DNA from: Dysgonomonas sp. HGC4
Lineage (GTDB): Bacteria; Bacteroidota; Bacteroidia; Bacteroidales; Dysgonomonadaceae
Direction of reading: 5' to 3'
DNA: 40,592 nt
Assembly: GCF_001261715.1 (NCBI RefSeq)
Contig: NZ_CVRU01000105.1
Span: 1 to 40,592 of the forward strand
Under the pieces are notes generated by a model. The model was not told the DNA's origin. It saw nothing but the letters and a program-made list of their open reading frames with translations, and ran no database searches. The translations under genes were made by a program, and so were the position numbers. Shown piece after piece: positions 1-9,324 of this stretch. Each line of letters starts with the position of its first letter. The stretch's first letter is position 1.

Positions 1-72
1 TAAATATTTAATGTTACTTATATAACATACAAACAGCAAATGAATAACAATAAAACATCCTAAAAGTTTACT

Positions 73-80
73 TATCTTTG
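73..80 (+). promoter_or_regulatory. Possible -7 promoter box for the formate-THF ligase gene
   Basis: TATCTTTG matches the Bacteroidota -7 consensus TAnnTTTG and lies 34 bases before the ATG. I do not see a clear TTG/TTTG partner 19-21 bases upstream, so the call rests on one box only. Confidence 0.35.
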
Positions 81-114
81 TAGAAACCATGATAAAAATA
101 CCTATTGTTATTTT

Positions 115-1782
115 ATGAAAACAGATATTGAAATTGCCAGAAGCATCAAACTTGAGTCTATATATAAGATAGCTCAACAGATAGACATAGCTGATGAAAA
201 TATTCATAGCTATGGAAAGTACATGGCCAAAGTGCCTGCATCACTTATCGACAATGAAAAGGTAAAGCAAAGTAATCTGATATTAGTAACCGCTATAACA
301 CCTACTAAGGCAGGTATTGGTAAAACAACAGTCTCAATAGGACTTACCTTAGGACTAAACAAAATAGGAAAGAAAGCAGTGGTTGCTTTACGCGAACCCT
401 CTTTGGGACCTTGCTTTGGCATGAAAGGAGGAGCAGCAGGAGGCGGATACGCACAGGTACTTCCGATGGAAGACATCAACCTGCACTTCACAGGAGACTT
501 TCACGCAATTACCTCAGCTCACAATATGATATCGGCTTTGCTTGATAACTACTTATATCAGAACCGATCTGCTGGAAAAGGATTGAAAGAAATTCTTTGG
601 AAAAGAGTGTTAGACATTAACGACAGAAGTTTACGCTATATAGTTTCGGGCTTGCACGGCTCAGCAAATGGCATCCCAACCGAATCGGGCTTTGATATCA
701 CTCCTGCATCCGAAATAATGGCAATACTTTGCCTATCAAAAGATATTGCCGATTTAAGAAGACGTATTGAGAAAATTATTTTAGGATACAATTATGATAA
801 TACACCTTTCACGGTGAAAGACCTAGGCATTGCAGGATCTATAGTAGTACTATTAAAAGATGCCATCAATCCAAACTTGGTACAAACTACCGAACATAAT
901 GCAGCCATAGTACATGGAGGCCCATTCGCAAATATAGCTCACGGATGTAATTCTATCATTGCAACTACACTAGCAATGAGTCACGCAGACTATGTGGTAA
1001 CGGAAGCTGGTTTCGGTGCAGATTTAGGCGCAGAAAAATTCTTCAACATCAAATGCCGTAAAGCCGGATTGACTCCTAAACTAACCCTTATTGTAGCAAC
1101 AGCACAAGGTTTGAAAATGCACGGAGGTGTTGCCATAGAAGATATTAAGAAAGAAAACATTGAAGGATTAAGAAACGGATTGGCTAATATTGAAAAACAT
1201 ATCATGAATATGCAATCATTTGGTCAGACTGTAGTTGTAGCCTTCAACAAATATGCACAAGACACTCAAGCTGAACTGGATATTATTACAGAATTTTGCA
1301 AGGAAAAAAAAATAGGGTTCGCTATAAACAACGCTTTCACCGAAGGTGGCGAAGGAGCAATAGAATTAGCAAATTTGGTTGTAAATACAATTGAGGAGAA
1401 CCCATCTAAATCACTTTCTTTTACATACGAGGACAGCGATTCGATACAACAAAAGGTTGAAAAAGTAGCAAAGAAAATATATGGTGCAGAATCCGTTGAA
1501 TTCAGTGGCAAAGCACAAAAGATACTGCAATTGATCAAAGGGACTGATATGGAAAAGTATCCTATATGTATTGCAAAAACTCAATATTCGTTTTCGGAAG
1601 ACCCAAAGGCTTATGGCGTAGCAAAAGGCTTTACTCTTACCATTAACGATATGGTAATAAATAACGGTGCAGAATTTATTGTAGCCATAGCAGGCTCTAT
1701 AATGAGAATGCCCGGATTACCCAAAAACCCACAAGCAAATCATATTGATATTGTGGACGGATTTATTGACGGTCTAAGCTAA
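115..1782 (+). CDS. fhs: Formate--tetrahydrofolate ligase
   Basis: This 555-residue cytoplasmic enzyme joins formate to tetrahydrofolate using ATP and gives 10-formyl-THF for one-carbon metabolism (purines, fMet-tRNA). The family signature is clear: an ATP-binding loop [12 protein letters not shown] at residues 61-72, the segment [22 protein letters not shown] near 95-115, and the [14 protein letters not shown] block near 270. Length is normal for the family and the protein looks complete. The ATG at 115 follows a -7-like box at 73-80. The gene stands alone; the next gene starts 75 bases later and encodes an unrelated envelope protein. The stop codon TAA overlaps a copy of the AGGTC repeat described below. 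Identification is secure. Confidence 0.97.
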   Translation: MKTDIEIARSIKLESIYKIAQQIDIADENIHSYGKYMAKVPASLIDNEKVKQSNLILVTAITPTKAGIGKTTVSIGLTLGLNKIGKKAVVALREPSLGPCFGMKGGAAGGGYAQVLPMEDINLHFTGDFHAITSAHNMISALLDNYLYQNRSAGKGLKEILWKRVLDINDRSLRYIVSGLHGSANGIPTESGFDITPASEIMAILCLSKDIADLRRRIEKIILGYNYDNTPFTVKDLGIAGSIVVLLKDAINPNLVQTTEHNAAIVHGGPFANIAHGCNSIIATTLAMSHADYVVTEAGFGADLGAEKFFNIKCRKAGLTPKLTLIVATAQGLKMHGGVAIEDIKKENIEGLRNGLANIEKHIMNMQSFGQTVVVAFNKYAQDTQAELDIITEFCKEKKIGFAINNAFTEGGEGAIELANLVVNTIEENPSKSLSFTYEDSDSIQQKVEKVAKKIYGAESVEFSGKAQKILQLIKGTDMEKYPICIAKTQYSFSEDPKAYGVAKGFTLTINDMVINNGAEFIVAIAGSIMRMPGLPKNPQANHIDIVDGFIDGLS

Positions 1783-1794
1783 GGTGTGAGATCT
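1782..1794 (+). repeat. AGGTC-type repeat, copy 1 (overlaps fhs stop)
   Basis: AGGTGTGAGATCT, a degenerate copy of AGGTC-N3-GA(C/T)CT. Its first A is the last base of the fhs stop codon TAA. A partial second unit, AAGGTTCTGA, follows within 10 bases. Confidence 0.55.
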
Positions 1795-1857
1795 TCTTAA
1801 GGTTCTGATAAAGTATCAAATCCATAATCAGTTATAATTTAGCATACACCATTTCTT

Positions 1858-2712
1858 ATGAAAAAAGTATTTATCCTGTTTCTATTTCTTACAGTGGTAC
1901 TCGTTACCAATGCAGGGATAGTATATACAAAACAAGATTCGCTTATCTACGAAAGGTACGTTAATCAATTAAAAGCTGATGCGAATTTGTCAATAGGTGA
2001 ATTGATCGTAAAAACAGCATTATTCTTTCGAGAGACTCCGTATGTAGCATCTACACTTGATAATAATAAATCGGAACAACTGGTAATAAACCTACGTCAA
2101 TTTGATTGTACTACATTTGTAGAAAGTTGTATTGCTCTTAGCAGAACTCTTAAAACAGGAGATTATACATTTTCTAATTTCGGCAATCAGTTGCAGATTA
2201 TCCGATATAGAGAGGGCAAGATAGAGGATTACTCTTCCCGATTACATTATGTAACGGACTGGATATACGACAATACTAAAAAAGGAATTCTGAAAAACAA
2301 AAGTTCTGCTTTAGGAGGCACACTAAATAGTAAGACAATCAATTTTATGTCATCTCACACAGATGCCTACAAATCTCTCCATAATAATGCGGAACTACAA
2401 CAAAAAATCACAGACACAGAACATCAAATAAATAGCAGAGGTGGATATTACTTTGTAAAGAAGGAAAATATAAACAAAATTAGCAATCAAGTTCTGAATG
2501 GTGATATGGTAGTGTTTGCAACAACTATTGATGGTTTAGACTACACACACATTGGTATTGCTTATCACGATGGAACAAAGCTCACCTTTATCCACGCATC
2601 CAGCAGGGTTATGAAAGTTATTGTAGAGCCCCAGTCATTGTCTGATTATTGCTTGAAGTCTGCAAAATGTACGGGAGTTAGCATTGTACGTGTAACAGAC
2701 TTAGACAAATAA
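1858..2712 (+). CDS. DUF1460 family, N-acetylmuramoyl-L-alanine amidase-like exported protein
   Basis: The 284-residue protein starts with a Sec signal peptide (MKK followed by a hydrophobic run to about residue 20), so it acts in the periplasm or at the cell surface. It matches the DUF1460 group of NlpC/P60-like cysteine hydrolases. The catalytic-type Cys84 lies in QFDCTTFVE, and two His candidates follow in YTHIGIAYHDG (His231) and FIHASS (His246), with the papain-like order Cys-His. Family members have been linked to peptidoglycan amide or peptide cleavage; the exact bond cut here is inference. It lies between fhs and a CPBP membrane protease on the same strand, with gaps of 75 and 164 bases, so a tight operon is not evident. 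Confidence 0.85.
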   Translation: MKKVFILFLFLTVVLVTNAGIVYTKQDSLIYERYVNQLKADANLSIGELIVKTALFFRETPYVASTLDNNKSEQLVINLRQFDCTTFVESCIALSRTLKTGDYTFSNFGNQLQIIRYREGKIEDYSSRLHYVTDWIYDNTKKGILKNKSSALGGTLNSKTINFMSSHTDAYKSLHNNAELQQKITDTEHQINSRGGYYFVKKENINKISNQVLNGDMVVFATTIDGLDYTHIGIAYHDGTKLTFIHASSRVMKVIVEPQSLSDYCLKSAKCTGVSIVRVTDLDK

Positions 2713-2769
2713 GACGCTAAAACTATTTAGAGTGTTTATATGTTTCATAAATAAAGAGAGTATAATATT

Positions 2770-2782
2770 AAATGTGAGATCT
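2770..2782 (+). repeat. AGGTC-type repeat, copy 2
   Basis: AAATGTGAGATCT followed by AAGCCTT; 11 of 13 bases match copy 1. It lies in the 164-base gap between the DUF1460 and CPBP genes. This is a degenerate member. Confidence 0.4.
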
Positions 2783-2876
2783 AAGCCTTTTTATTGCTTC
2801 AGAAAGCATAACAATTAGATAATAAAATCACTAGACAACACAGTTATAGGTATTTCAGATTACTTAAATATAAACA

Positions 2877-3767
2877 ATGAATAAAGAATTATTTTTAAGG
2901 ATGAGCAGTTGGTCTCAACTCTTTTTCCTTTGTCTTTTTAGCTTTTGCGGCTTGGTTATCGCTTCTGTTCTCACTCTCTTAATAGGAGTAGGAACGGACT
3001 CTCTGCAATCTTTGGATTTCATGAAAGCCATGCAAGTGGTTCAGGTAATCTTCATTTTCTTGATTCCTTCATTACTCTGTGCTTATTTATTTCACAAATC
3101 GGCTCCTCGATTTCTGAAAATAAATAAACCGATTGATGTAAAATTCTTATTACTCTCTATTCTGCTTATATTCGCAATTCAGCCGTTAATAGCCTTTACA
3201 GGCTACTACAATGGATTGATGACTCTTCCTGAGTCTCTGGGAGGCCTCGAAAGGATAATGAAAGCAATGGAAGAGCAAGCACAAGCCTTAATAGAAAAAA
3301 TGCTGACAACAAACTCTATCATCATACTATTAGTCAATTTATTTGTAATAGCTATTACCGCAGGTGTTACCGAAGAATTCTTCTTTAGAGGATCCATGCA
3401 ACAAACTATAAAGAAAATCTGTAAAAACAGACATGTAACTGTGTGGATTACAGCTTTTATATTCAGCTTCATTCATTTTCAGTTTTACGGCTTTGTTCCC
3501 CGTTTACTTCTAGGAGCTTTGCTTGGATATATTTTCCTTTGGTCGGGCAATCTATGGGTTCCTGTAATTGTTCACGCAATTAATAATACCATCGGAGTTC
3601 TGACTTTTCATTTCTTCCACAATACACCTATATACGAAAAGCTCGAAACTTTCGGCGTAGGCAATACCCTATGGGCTACAGTTGTAAGTATTGTTTTATC
3701 TGGTACTATTTTAGCTATCTTGTCGCGTGAATATCAGAAAAATAATCCGCAAGACTTTACAATCTAA
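2877..3767 (+). CDS. CPBP family intramembrane metalloprotease
   Basis: A 296-residue polytopic membrane protein with about eight hydrophobic segments. The CPBP (Abi/CAAX protease, Rce1-like) motifs are in order: EExxxR at Glu166-Glu167 to Arg171 (TEEFFFRGSMQ), FxxxH at Phe196-His200 (FSFIHFQFYG), and HxxxN at His233 (HAINNT). These residues form the intramembrane active site in Rce1. In bacteria such proteins cleave membrane substrates or give bacteriocin immunity; the substrate here cannot be read from the sequence. The ATG at 2877 leaves a 164-base leader region. The gene is followed by the sugar transferase after 83 bases. Confidence 0.9.
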   Translation: MNKELFLRMSSWSQLFFLCLFSFCGLVIASVLTLLIGVGTDSLQSLDFMKAMQVVQVIFIFLIPSLLCAYLFHKSAPRFLKINKPIDVKFLLLSILLIFAIQPLIAFTGYYNGLMTLPESLGGLERIMKAMEEQAQALIEKMLTTNSIIILLVNLFVIAITAGVTEEFFFRGSMQQTIKKICKNRHVTVWITAFIFSFIHFQFYGFVPRLLLGALLGYIFLWSGNLWVPVIVHAINNTIGVLTFHFFHNTPIYEKLETFGVGNTLWATVVSIVLSGTILAILSREYQKNNPQDFTI

Positions 3768-3850
3768 CGTCACATGCTTTTTGTTGTTTTGGCTAGTATA
3801 TAATCAAAGACGCTTATATACGCAGGAATGTTTAACATTACAAACTCTTA

Positions 3851-5263
3851 ATGGAGGTTATTAAAAGAAAAGATGGTTTTGGACATCTGATAAAATGGAT
3901 TATCAGACTAGGGGATCTAATTGTTATAAATGTTAGCTTAATCCTCTTAGCAAAACTCCTTTCCTCTGATGAAACATTTACACTATTAATAAATGATATT
4001 CGTCTGGGTGAAATATTTCTACTTATTAATCTCATCTATTTTATAGTTGTAAGTGTTGTCCCGATAAACTTATCATCGAATATTATTTTCTTTGATAAAA
4101 TTGTCCATCGGAGTCTCTTATTTATATCTCTTTACTTCATATTACTTACAGCAGGAATGCTACTATTAGGAGTTGGCAGAATCAGTTTTGATGATTGGCT
4201 CATCTTCTATTTCGGACTCTCCATATCCTATATCTTATGGCATATTATAGTACGTATTATTCTGAAACTATATCGAAGTAAGGGATATAACTATAAACGA
4301 ATTGTAATTATCGGAAGTGGCGATAATGCTTTAAACGTCTATAATGAACTACGATCGAGTGATTATGGATACAAAACATTAGGTGTATTTGACGATAACC
4401 CCGATCAGCACGACTCACCCCTTAAGTATCTTGGCACATTATCGCAGGTCGATAAGTTCTGTATCGAAAACAAAGTAGATGAAATTTATTGCACCCTGCC
4501 TAATAATGAAGAATCTGCTATTTTACGCCTGGTGAATTTTTCAGAAAAAAACATGATACGCTTCTTTCTTATACCCGAATTTTACGGTTATATAAAAAGG
4601 AAATTAGTACTAAACTCACTTCAATCAATACCTCTCATCGGTATCAGACCCGAACCGTTGCAATTGGTTTATAATAGAATTCTAAAGAGGACATTCGATA
4701 TTATATTTTCACTCATTATACTAATCACGATCTACCCTATAGTTTACCTCATATTCGGAATTATAATAAAACTTACATCACGCGGACCTATCGTTTTCAA
4801 ACAACGAAGAACCGGTTTACAAGGTGAGGAGTTTACATGTTATAAATTCAGAACCATGTATCTGAATGATAAATCTGATTCACTTACTACACAACACACA
4901 GATCCTAGAATTACACCCATAGGAGCATTTATGCGTCGAACAAGTATAGATGAACTACCTCAATTTTTCAATGCGCTGATAGGCAACATGTCAGTTGTAG
5001 GACCTCGCCCACATATGACCAAACAAACCGTTCTATATAATGGGCTAATAGACAAATTTATGATTCGCCACATGGTAAAACCGGGAATCACAGGTTGGGC
5101 TCAGATATCAGGATACAGAGGAGAGACAAAAACCATCGAGCAAATGGAAGGACGATTCAAGCGAGATGTTTGGTATATAGAAAACTGGTCTTTCATCCTT
5201 GATATTAAAATAATCGTTGTTACAACACTACAATTATTAAAAGGAGATGATACCGTTTATTAA
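3851..5263 (+). CDS. Undecaprenyl-phosphate sugar-1-phosphate transferase (WcaJ/EpsB type)
   Basis: A 470-residue integral membrane enzyme of the polyprenol-phosphate hexose-1-phosphate transferase family. It starts capsule or exopolysaccharide synthesis by moving a sugar-1-P from a UDP-sugar onto undecaprenyl phosphate. Four or five N-terminal membrane segments (about 15-140) come first, then a Rossmann-like CoA-binding-type domain (GYNYKRIVIIGSGDNALNVY, about 150-270). A further membrane segment near 275-310 leads into the catalytic domain with FKQRRTG, FTCYKFRTM, DELPQFFNAL and GNMSVVGPRP. The length fits WcaJ-type enzymes. It is not inside a visible polysaccharide cluster, but a flippase gene lies at the other end of the window. 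The sugar specificity (often glucose) is unknown. Confidence 0.93.
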   Translation: MEVIKRKDGFGHLIKWIIRLGDLIVINVSLILLAKLLSSDETFTLLINDIRLGEIFLLINLIYFIVVSVVPINLSSNIIFFDKIVHRSLLFISLYFILLTAGMLLLGVGRISFDDWLIFYFGLSISYILWHIIVRIILKLYRSKGYNYKRIVIIGSGDNALNVYNELRSSDYGYKTLGVFDDNPDQHDSPLKYLGTLSQVDKFCIENKVDEIYCTLPNNEESAILRLVNFSEKNMIRFFLIPEFYGYIKRKLVLNSLQSIPLIGIRPEPLQLVYNRILKRTFDIIFSLIILITIYPIVYLIFGIIIKLTSRGPIVFKQRRTGLQGEEFTCYKFRTMYLNDKSDSLTTQHTDPRITPIGAFMRRTSIDELPQFFNALIGNMSVVGPRPHMTKQTVLYNGLIDKFMIRHMVKPGITGWAQISGYRGETKTIEQMEGRFKRDVWYIENWSFILDIKIIVVTTLQLLKGDDTVY

Positions 5264-5348
5264 AGCTATCTGCTATTATCAAACAATATCACCTCCATAT
5301 ATTCTCACTTCTAACTTTTCATTTTTTTGAAAGAGCCAGAGTATAGTC

Positions 5349-6380
5349 TTAATATATTTTTCGCTGATTAAGAGCTGTCCTATAGCGATTTGCATTTCTC
5401 ACATGCTCAGCATGAGTCACAGCAAAATTGTGTCTACCCGAAAAATCTTCTTTAGCACACATATAAAGGTAATCGTGCTTTTGCGCATTCAACACAGCAT
5501 CTATACCTTTAATTGAAGCAACCCTAATTGGTCCTGGAGGCAACCCTAAATGCTTATAAGTATTGTATGGTGATTCCACTTGTAAGTGCTCAAAAAGGAT
5601 TCGTTTTAATGAAAAATCACCTACTGCAAACTTCACTGTTGGATCTGCTTGTAAAAGTTGACCAATTCTCAATCTATTGAGGTATAGCCCTGCAACTACC
5701 GGATATTCATCCGAAAAGTAACATTCTTCCTCTACAATAGACGCCAAAATAGACACCTCAATAGGAGTCAACCCTTGAGCTTTTGCTTTTTCGAGACGCT
5801 CACTTGTCCAAAACTTCGAATATTCGTCCTTCATTCTTTTCAAAAAACTATCCAAAGTTACATCCCAATAGACTTCATAAGTATTAGGAACAAACATACA
5901 CGTGATTGTTTCGGGCGTAAAACCCAATTTAGAGCACATCTCTGCATTATTAAACGCATCCATAAACTCTTCTTCGGTTAACATCAATTGAGACGCAAGG
6001 CGCTTAGCTAAATCAGCCTTAGTGCGAATATTATTAAATTTCAATTTAACAGGAGCCTGATGCCCTCCCTTTAAATCACCTATAACCTCTTGTATACTCA
6101 TATCAGGAGTAATTGCATAACGTCCCGTCTTCATATTATCGGGATACTTCATGTAACTAGCAAGACGTTTAAAAGCATTTAAATCCGAAACATGGGCAGT
6201 GGTATCCATTTGAGTAAGTACCGCTTCAAAGCTTTTTTGCTTATCCACATAAATATAAACAGTCTCTTTTATTCTGAATTCAGCATCCAGAAAACCCTTG
6301 ATGTATACAAAAACACCTCCTGCTGCAAGAATTAGCACAGCAAGGATTATAAGCAGAACATTTCGTTTAGTTTTAGCCAT
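5349..6380 (-). CDS. mltG: Endolytic murein transglycosylase MltG (YceG-like)
   Basis: A 343-residue inner-membrane protein with one N-terminal membrane anchor (about residues 8-28) and a periplasmic YceG domain. MltG cuts nascent glycan strands and is thought to end their elongation. The catalytic glutamate lies in ILASIVEEECY (Glu217 by alignment with E. coli Glu218), followed by the conserved LYLNRL and LLQADPTVKFA segments and the SPYNTYKHLGLPPGPI block. The length is normal and the protein is complete. The ATG at 6380 is clear. A perfect AGGTC-GTA-GACCT repeat lies only 12 bases upstream of the start codon, in the presumed leader. Confidence 0.96.
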   Translation of the reverse strand: MAKTKRNVLLIILAVLILAAGGVFVYIKGFLDAEFRIKETVYIYVDKQKSFEAVLTQMDTTAHVSDLNAFKRLASYMKYPDNMKTGRYAITPDMSIQEVIGDLKGGHQAPVKLKFNNIRTKADLAKRLASQLMLTEEEFMDAFNNAEMCSKLGFTPETITCMFVPNTYEVYWDVTLDSFLKRMKDEYSKFWTSERLEKAKAQGLTPIEVSILASIVEEECYFSDEYPVVAGLYLNRLRIGQLLQADPTVKFAVGDFSLKRILFEHLQVESPYNTYKHLGLPPGPIRVASIKGIDAVLNAQKHDYLYMCAKEDFSGRHNFAVTHAEHVRNANRYRTALNQRKIY

Positions 6381-6391
6381 TTTTTCAATTA

Positions 6392-6404
6392 AGGTCGTAG
6401 ACCT
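6392..6404 (+). repeat. AGGTC-type repeat, copy 3 (perfect palindrome, before mltG)
   Basis: AGGTCGTAGACCT, a perfect 5-3-5 inverted repeat. It is flanked by AATTA on the left and TTTAATT on the right, which extends the imperfect symmetry. It ends 12 bases upstream of the mltG ATG. Confidence 0.7.
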
Positions 6405-6562
6405 GTTTAATTATTTTGCAAACACCGTAAATATATTTGTTATATCTGAATAATAACTCATTAAGTACTTATACTTAATTATCTACAACCATTTTGTAGT
6501 TTTCTTTCCTCAAATATCCGCCAAAATTAAACATATTATTTAGAAAAAATGAGAGAGTGAAC

Positions 6563-6592
6563 TTGATAAATCAAAACAAACAGCTATATTTG
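6563..6592 (+). promoter_or_regulatory. Bacteroidota-type promoter for tRNA-Ser
   Basis: TTG at 6563-6565, 19 bases, then TATATTTG at 6585-6592. This matches the -33/-7 promoter form of Bacteroidota and would start RNA near 6599, about 32 bases before the mature tRNA. Confidence 0.75.
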
Positions 6593-6630
6593 CATCGCAA
6601 TTCAGTTTTGCCTACGGAAAACCGTTGATT

Positions 6631-6717
6631 GGAAGTGTGGGTGAGTGGCTGAAACCACCAGTTTGCTAAACTGACGTACGGGTAACTGTACCGGGGGTTC
6701 GAATCCCCCCGCTTCCG
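6631..6717 (+). tRNA. tRNA-Ser (anticodon GCT)
   Basis: An 87-base class II tRNA. The acceptor arms GGAAGTG (6631-6637) and CGCTTCC (6710-6716) pair with one G-T pair, and the discriminator base is G at 6717. The anticodon loop TTGCTAA (6663-6669) gives GCT, reading AGC/AGU serine codons. A long variable arm follows, as expected for serine tRNA. The T arm is GGGGG-TTCGAAT-CCCCC. CCA is not encoded. It has its own promoter and terminator. Confidence 0.96.
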
Positions 6718-6751
6718 CAAAAGCGAAGACTTAAGAAAGTCAAATTAAGCG

Positions 6752-6787
6752 AAACCCTGTAAAATTAATCTTTTACAGGGTTTTTTC
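6752..6787 (+). terminator. Rho-independent terminator after tRNA-Ser
   Basis: AAACCCTGTAAAA (6752-6764), a 6-base loop, then TTTTACAGGGTTT (6771-6783), a perfect 13-bp stem running into a T tract. Confidence 0.88.
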
Positions 6788-6868
6788 TATTTAAGTCTCT
6801 CATTAAAAAGAAGCACAGCATTAAAATTGAGCATACGGAATACTTAACTATCAATACTACTTTTCATC

Positions 6869-7831
6869 TTAAGACCGACTATATTGCTTCGGATTCATCC
6901 CTATATGTTCTTTAAAGGCTCTCGAAAAATGACTTAAGTTTGTAAAACCTAATTCATAACCCACATCCGATACAGATAACTTTTCTTCTTTCAATAAACG
7001 GGCAGCCTCTTTCATCCTAAATCCTTGATAATAATTAAAAATACTATTACCGAAAATCTGCTTAAATAAACGTTTCAGTTTGGTTGGGCTCATATTAGCT
7101 CCTTCTGCCAATTCTCTAATAACTGGGGGAATTTCGAGGTGCTCAAGCATTTGTTCTTTTACTTTGTAGATAGTCTGCACATCATGACCATTTAAAGCAT
7201 AAAGGTGTTTCTCATCTCGCTTTTCCAGCTCCATTAACAATCTACAAATTAACTCTTCTGATTTTATTCTAAGAAAAAATAATTTAAAAGTTTCGTCAAC
7301 CGATTCATTTACAATCTCATCTACAATTTTTTGTAAAGAAGGATAAATCATTTGTTCGAATAATAGGGGCTGCATATTTTGTAACAAACTCTGCAAAACC
7401 AGTGATTTTTCAGATAAATCAAATATCCCCTTCAAATAGTCAGCATCCACTTCTATATTTATAGTAGCAGTATTTGTATGAATTGAAATAATATCATCGG
7501 TATTTACACGACTGGTTCCAATCAAGACAGAAGGTATTGCCTCTAATTGCTTACTAGCTTTCAACATTTCCGTTTTAGGAAAGATATTTTGAAACTTAAA
7601 AAATATCATTCTTTTAGAAACATCAATGTCTGGGTTCTCAACAACCAGATCCTCATTTAACTCATAATTACTTACAAGCATTCGGATATGCTCATTAAAA
7701 ACAAATCCAGAACAATAACCGCGACCAAATTTTTCAGGAATTTCCAGTCTTCTGTTTATTACTTCCGTCCCTAATAAATAAGCAAGTCTCATTAGAATGC
7801 TTGATTCTGTTTGCTGATTCTCTTTTTTCAC
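6869..7831 (-). CDS. AraC family transcriptional regulator
   Basis: About 320 residues. The C-terminal 95 residues carry the two helix-turn-helix motifs of AraC/XylS proteins: REL AEGANMSPTKLKRLFKQIFG, then a second HTH around VSDVGYELGFTNLSHFSRAF, ending in the usual HIGMNPKQYS. The N-terminal about 220 residues are an unassigned sensory region with no membrane segment. The gene is divergent from an MFS exporter, so it probably controls that exporter and itself in response to a small molecule (inference from arrangement). The longest frame starts at GTG (7829-7831); an in-frame ATG at 7790-7792 (MRLAYLLG) is the alternative. An ACGACTA direct repeat lies just upstream. Confidence 0.9.
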   Translation of the reverse strand: MKKENQQTESSILMRLAYLLGTEVINRRLEIPEKFGRGYCSGFVFNEHIRMLVSNYELNEDLVVENPDIDVSKRMIFFKFQNIFPKTEMLKASKQLEAIPSVLIGTSRVNTDDIISIHTNTATINIEVDADYLKGIFDLSEKSLVLQSLLQNMQPLLFEQMIYPSLQKIVDEIVNESVDETFKLFFLRIKSEELICRLLMELEKRDEKHLYALNGHDVQTIYKVKEQMLEHLEIPPVIRELAEGANMSPTKLKRLFKQIFGNSIFNYYQGFRMKEAARLLKEEKLSVSDVGYELGFTNLSHFSRAFKEHIGMNPKQYSRS

Positions 7832-7843
7832 ACTAAACCCTTT

Positions 7844-7862
7844 ACGACTATTTTAACGACTA
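7844..7862. promoter_or_regulatory. Direct repeat, possible AraC-type operator
   Basis: ACGACTA occurs at 7844-7850 and again at 7856-7862, 12 bases start to start, in the divergent gap between the AraC gene and the MFS gene. AraC-family proteins commonly bind direct repeats. Assignment as the operator is inference. Confidence 0.3.
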
Positions 7863-7977
7863 ATATAGCTATTTTATCTTCATAACACCTATTAATTTCG
7901 CATTATCAATTAACATGATAGGTTTCTTTGGAATTTAACGATAAGAAAATAAAGTATCAAATAAATAATGATTGAAA

Positions 7978-9180
7978 ATGAATACGAAGAAAAATAAGTT
8001 GTGGATTATTATAGGGATTGTATTATTGAATTCTATTGGAATGTCTATAGTCTTGCCCCTTTTGCCTTTTATAGTGGGTGAATACCTACCCTCTCAAAAA
8101 ATCGTTGTGGGTATGAGTGTACTAATGTCCGTCTTTGCTGGCTGCACATTTTTTGCATCTCCCGTTCTTGGTGCACTAAGTGATAGGTATGGACGAAAAA
8201 ACATTCTTATCACTAGTTTATTGGGCTCTACTATAGGCTATATCCTGTTTGGAATAGGAGGAGCACTCTGGGTGCTTTTCCTTGGACGGATTATCGACGG
8301 ACTTACCGCTGGGAATATCAGTACACTGTTTGCATACATCTCTGATAGTACTAAGCCTGAGGAACGTGCTAAATGGTTTGGCTATATTGGTGCTGCTATG
8401 GGAATAGGAAAGTTGGGAGGCCCTGCATTGGGCGGATTATTGGGAAGCATAAACCTTGCATTACCAGTCTTTCTTACTGCGGGATTAATATTTCTATCCA
8501 GCTTAGCTGTCTACTTTTTGTTACCCGAATCTTTAACCCCTGAGAAAAGGACTAAACACTTAAGCATTGACAGTTTCAATGTCTTCTCACATTTTAAAGA
8601 TATATTCAGCCTCAAAGACATTAAATCATTACTCATATTGGGAATACTTTTTTATGCAGCCTTAGGTATTTTTCAGTTCAATTTCACCATTTTCCTCAAA
8701 GACATTTACAAATGGGGACCAGCTGTTATTGGTACCATGCTAACACTTGTTGGTATTTGCGAAATTATTTCGCGTGCATTCTTATTGCCTTGGTTATTAA
8801 AACATTTTAGCGAAAGAAATATTGGTATAACTGGTTTAATTGTTTTCGGAATCGGACTAGCATTGATTATAGCAAGTATATATTTACACTCAGTAGTTAT
8901 TATTTCGCTAGCTGTAATATTTATAATCTCGGGCGAAGGCTTGTTTGATCCAACGTATAATGGAAAATTATCGCGATCTATTAATGAAAACAAACAAGGA
9001 AAATTACAGGGCGTAAACCAAAGCTTACAATCAGCAAATAACATGCTTGTGCCACTAATTGCAGCTGCAATTTATTTTTACAGTCCAAGTATACTTTATG
9101 CAATAGCGACATTTATTATACTCGGAGCAGTTATTATCTACACAAAACTTTTGCCTACACAAGACTTACACAAAGCATAA
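7978..9180 (+). CDS. MFS drug-efflux transporter (TetA/multidrug type)
   Basis: A 400-residue inner-membrane protein with about 12 hydrophobic helices. The MFS motif A, GALSDRYGRKN, lies in the loop after helix 2, and a GRIIDGLTAGN motif follows near residue 105, as in the TCR/Tet-type drug:H+ antiporters. It probably exports a small hydrophobic compound; the substrate is unknown, and nothing specific shows tetracycline. The frame stays open from a TTG at 7972, but the ATG at 7978 gives the natural MNTKKNK start. The gene faces away from the AraC regulator with about 145 bases between them, which suggests control by it. Confidence 0.92.
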   Translation: MNTKKNKLWIIIGIVLLNSIGMSIVLPLLPFIVGEYLPSQKIVVGMSVLMSVFAGCTFFASPVLGALSDRYGRKNILITSLLGSTIGYILFGIGGALWVLFLGRIIDGLTAGNISTLFAYISDSTKPEERAKWFGYIGAAMGIGKLGGPALGGLLGSINLALPVFLTAGLIFLSSLAVYFLLPESLTPEKRTKHLSIDSFNVFSHFKDIFSLKDIKSLLILGILFYAALGIFQFNFTIFLKDIYKWGPAVIGTMLTLVGICEIISRAFLLPWLLKHFSERNIGITGLIVFGIGLALIIASIYLHSVVIISLAVIFIISGEGLFDPTYNGKLSRSINENKQGKLQGVNQSLQSANNMLVPLIAAAIYFYSPSILYAIATFIILGAVIIYTKLLPTQDLHKA

Positions 9181-9324
9181 ACAACAATAACCGATGAAGA
9201 ATAATATGATTAATAAAATATCATTTTCATTATTTCTTAAAATATTTTTTCACCTCAGTCGTCAATATAAATAGAGAGCTCTCCGTAAGAAAAATAGATT
9301 ATAAAATATAAAACTGAAAAGATT

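Noticed and set aside
3768-3780. CGTCACATG after the CPBP stop as an eleventh AGGTC repeat
   Set aside because: Only the left half resembles the degenerate copy 6; there is no right half, so it was not counted.
6483-6499. Small hairpin CTACAA-N5-TTGTAG followed by T residues
   Set aside because: The stem is short and no plus-strand gene ends nearby; probably chance in AT-rich DNA.
7972-7977. TTG start for the MFS gene
   Set aside because: The in-frame ATG at 7978 gives a normal N-terminus; TTG is only the first permissible codon of the frame.
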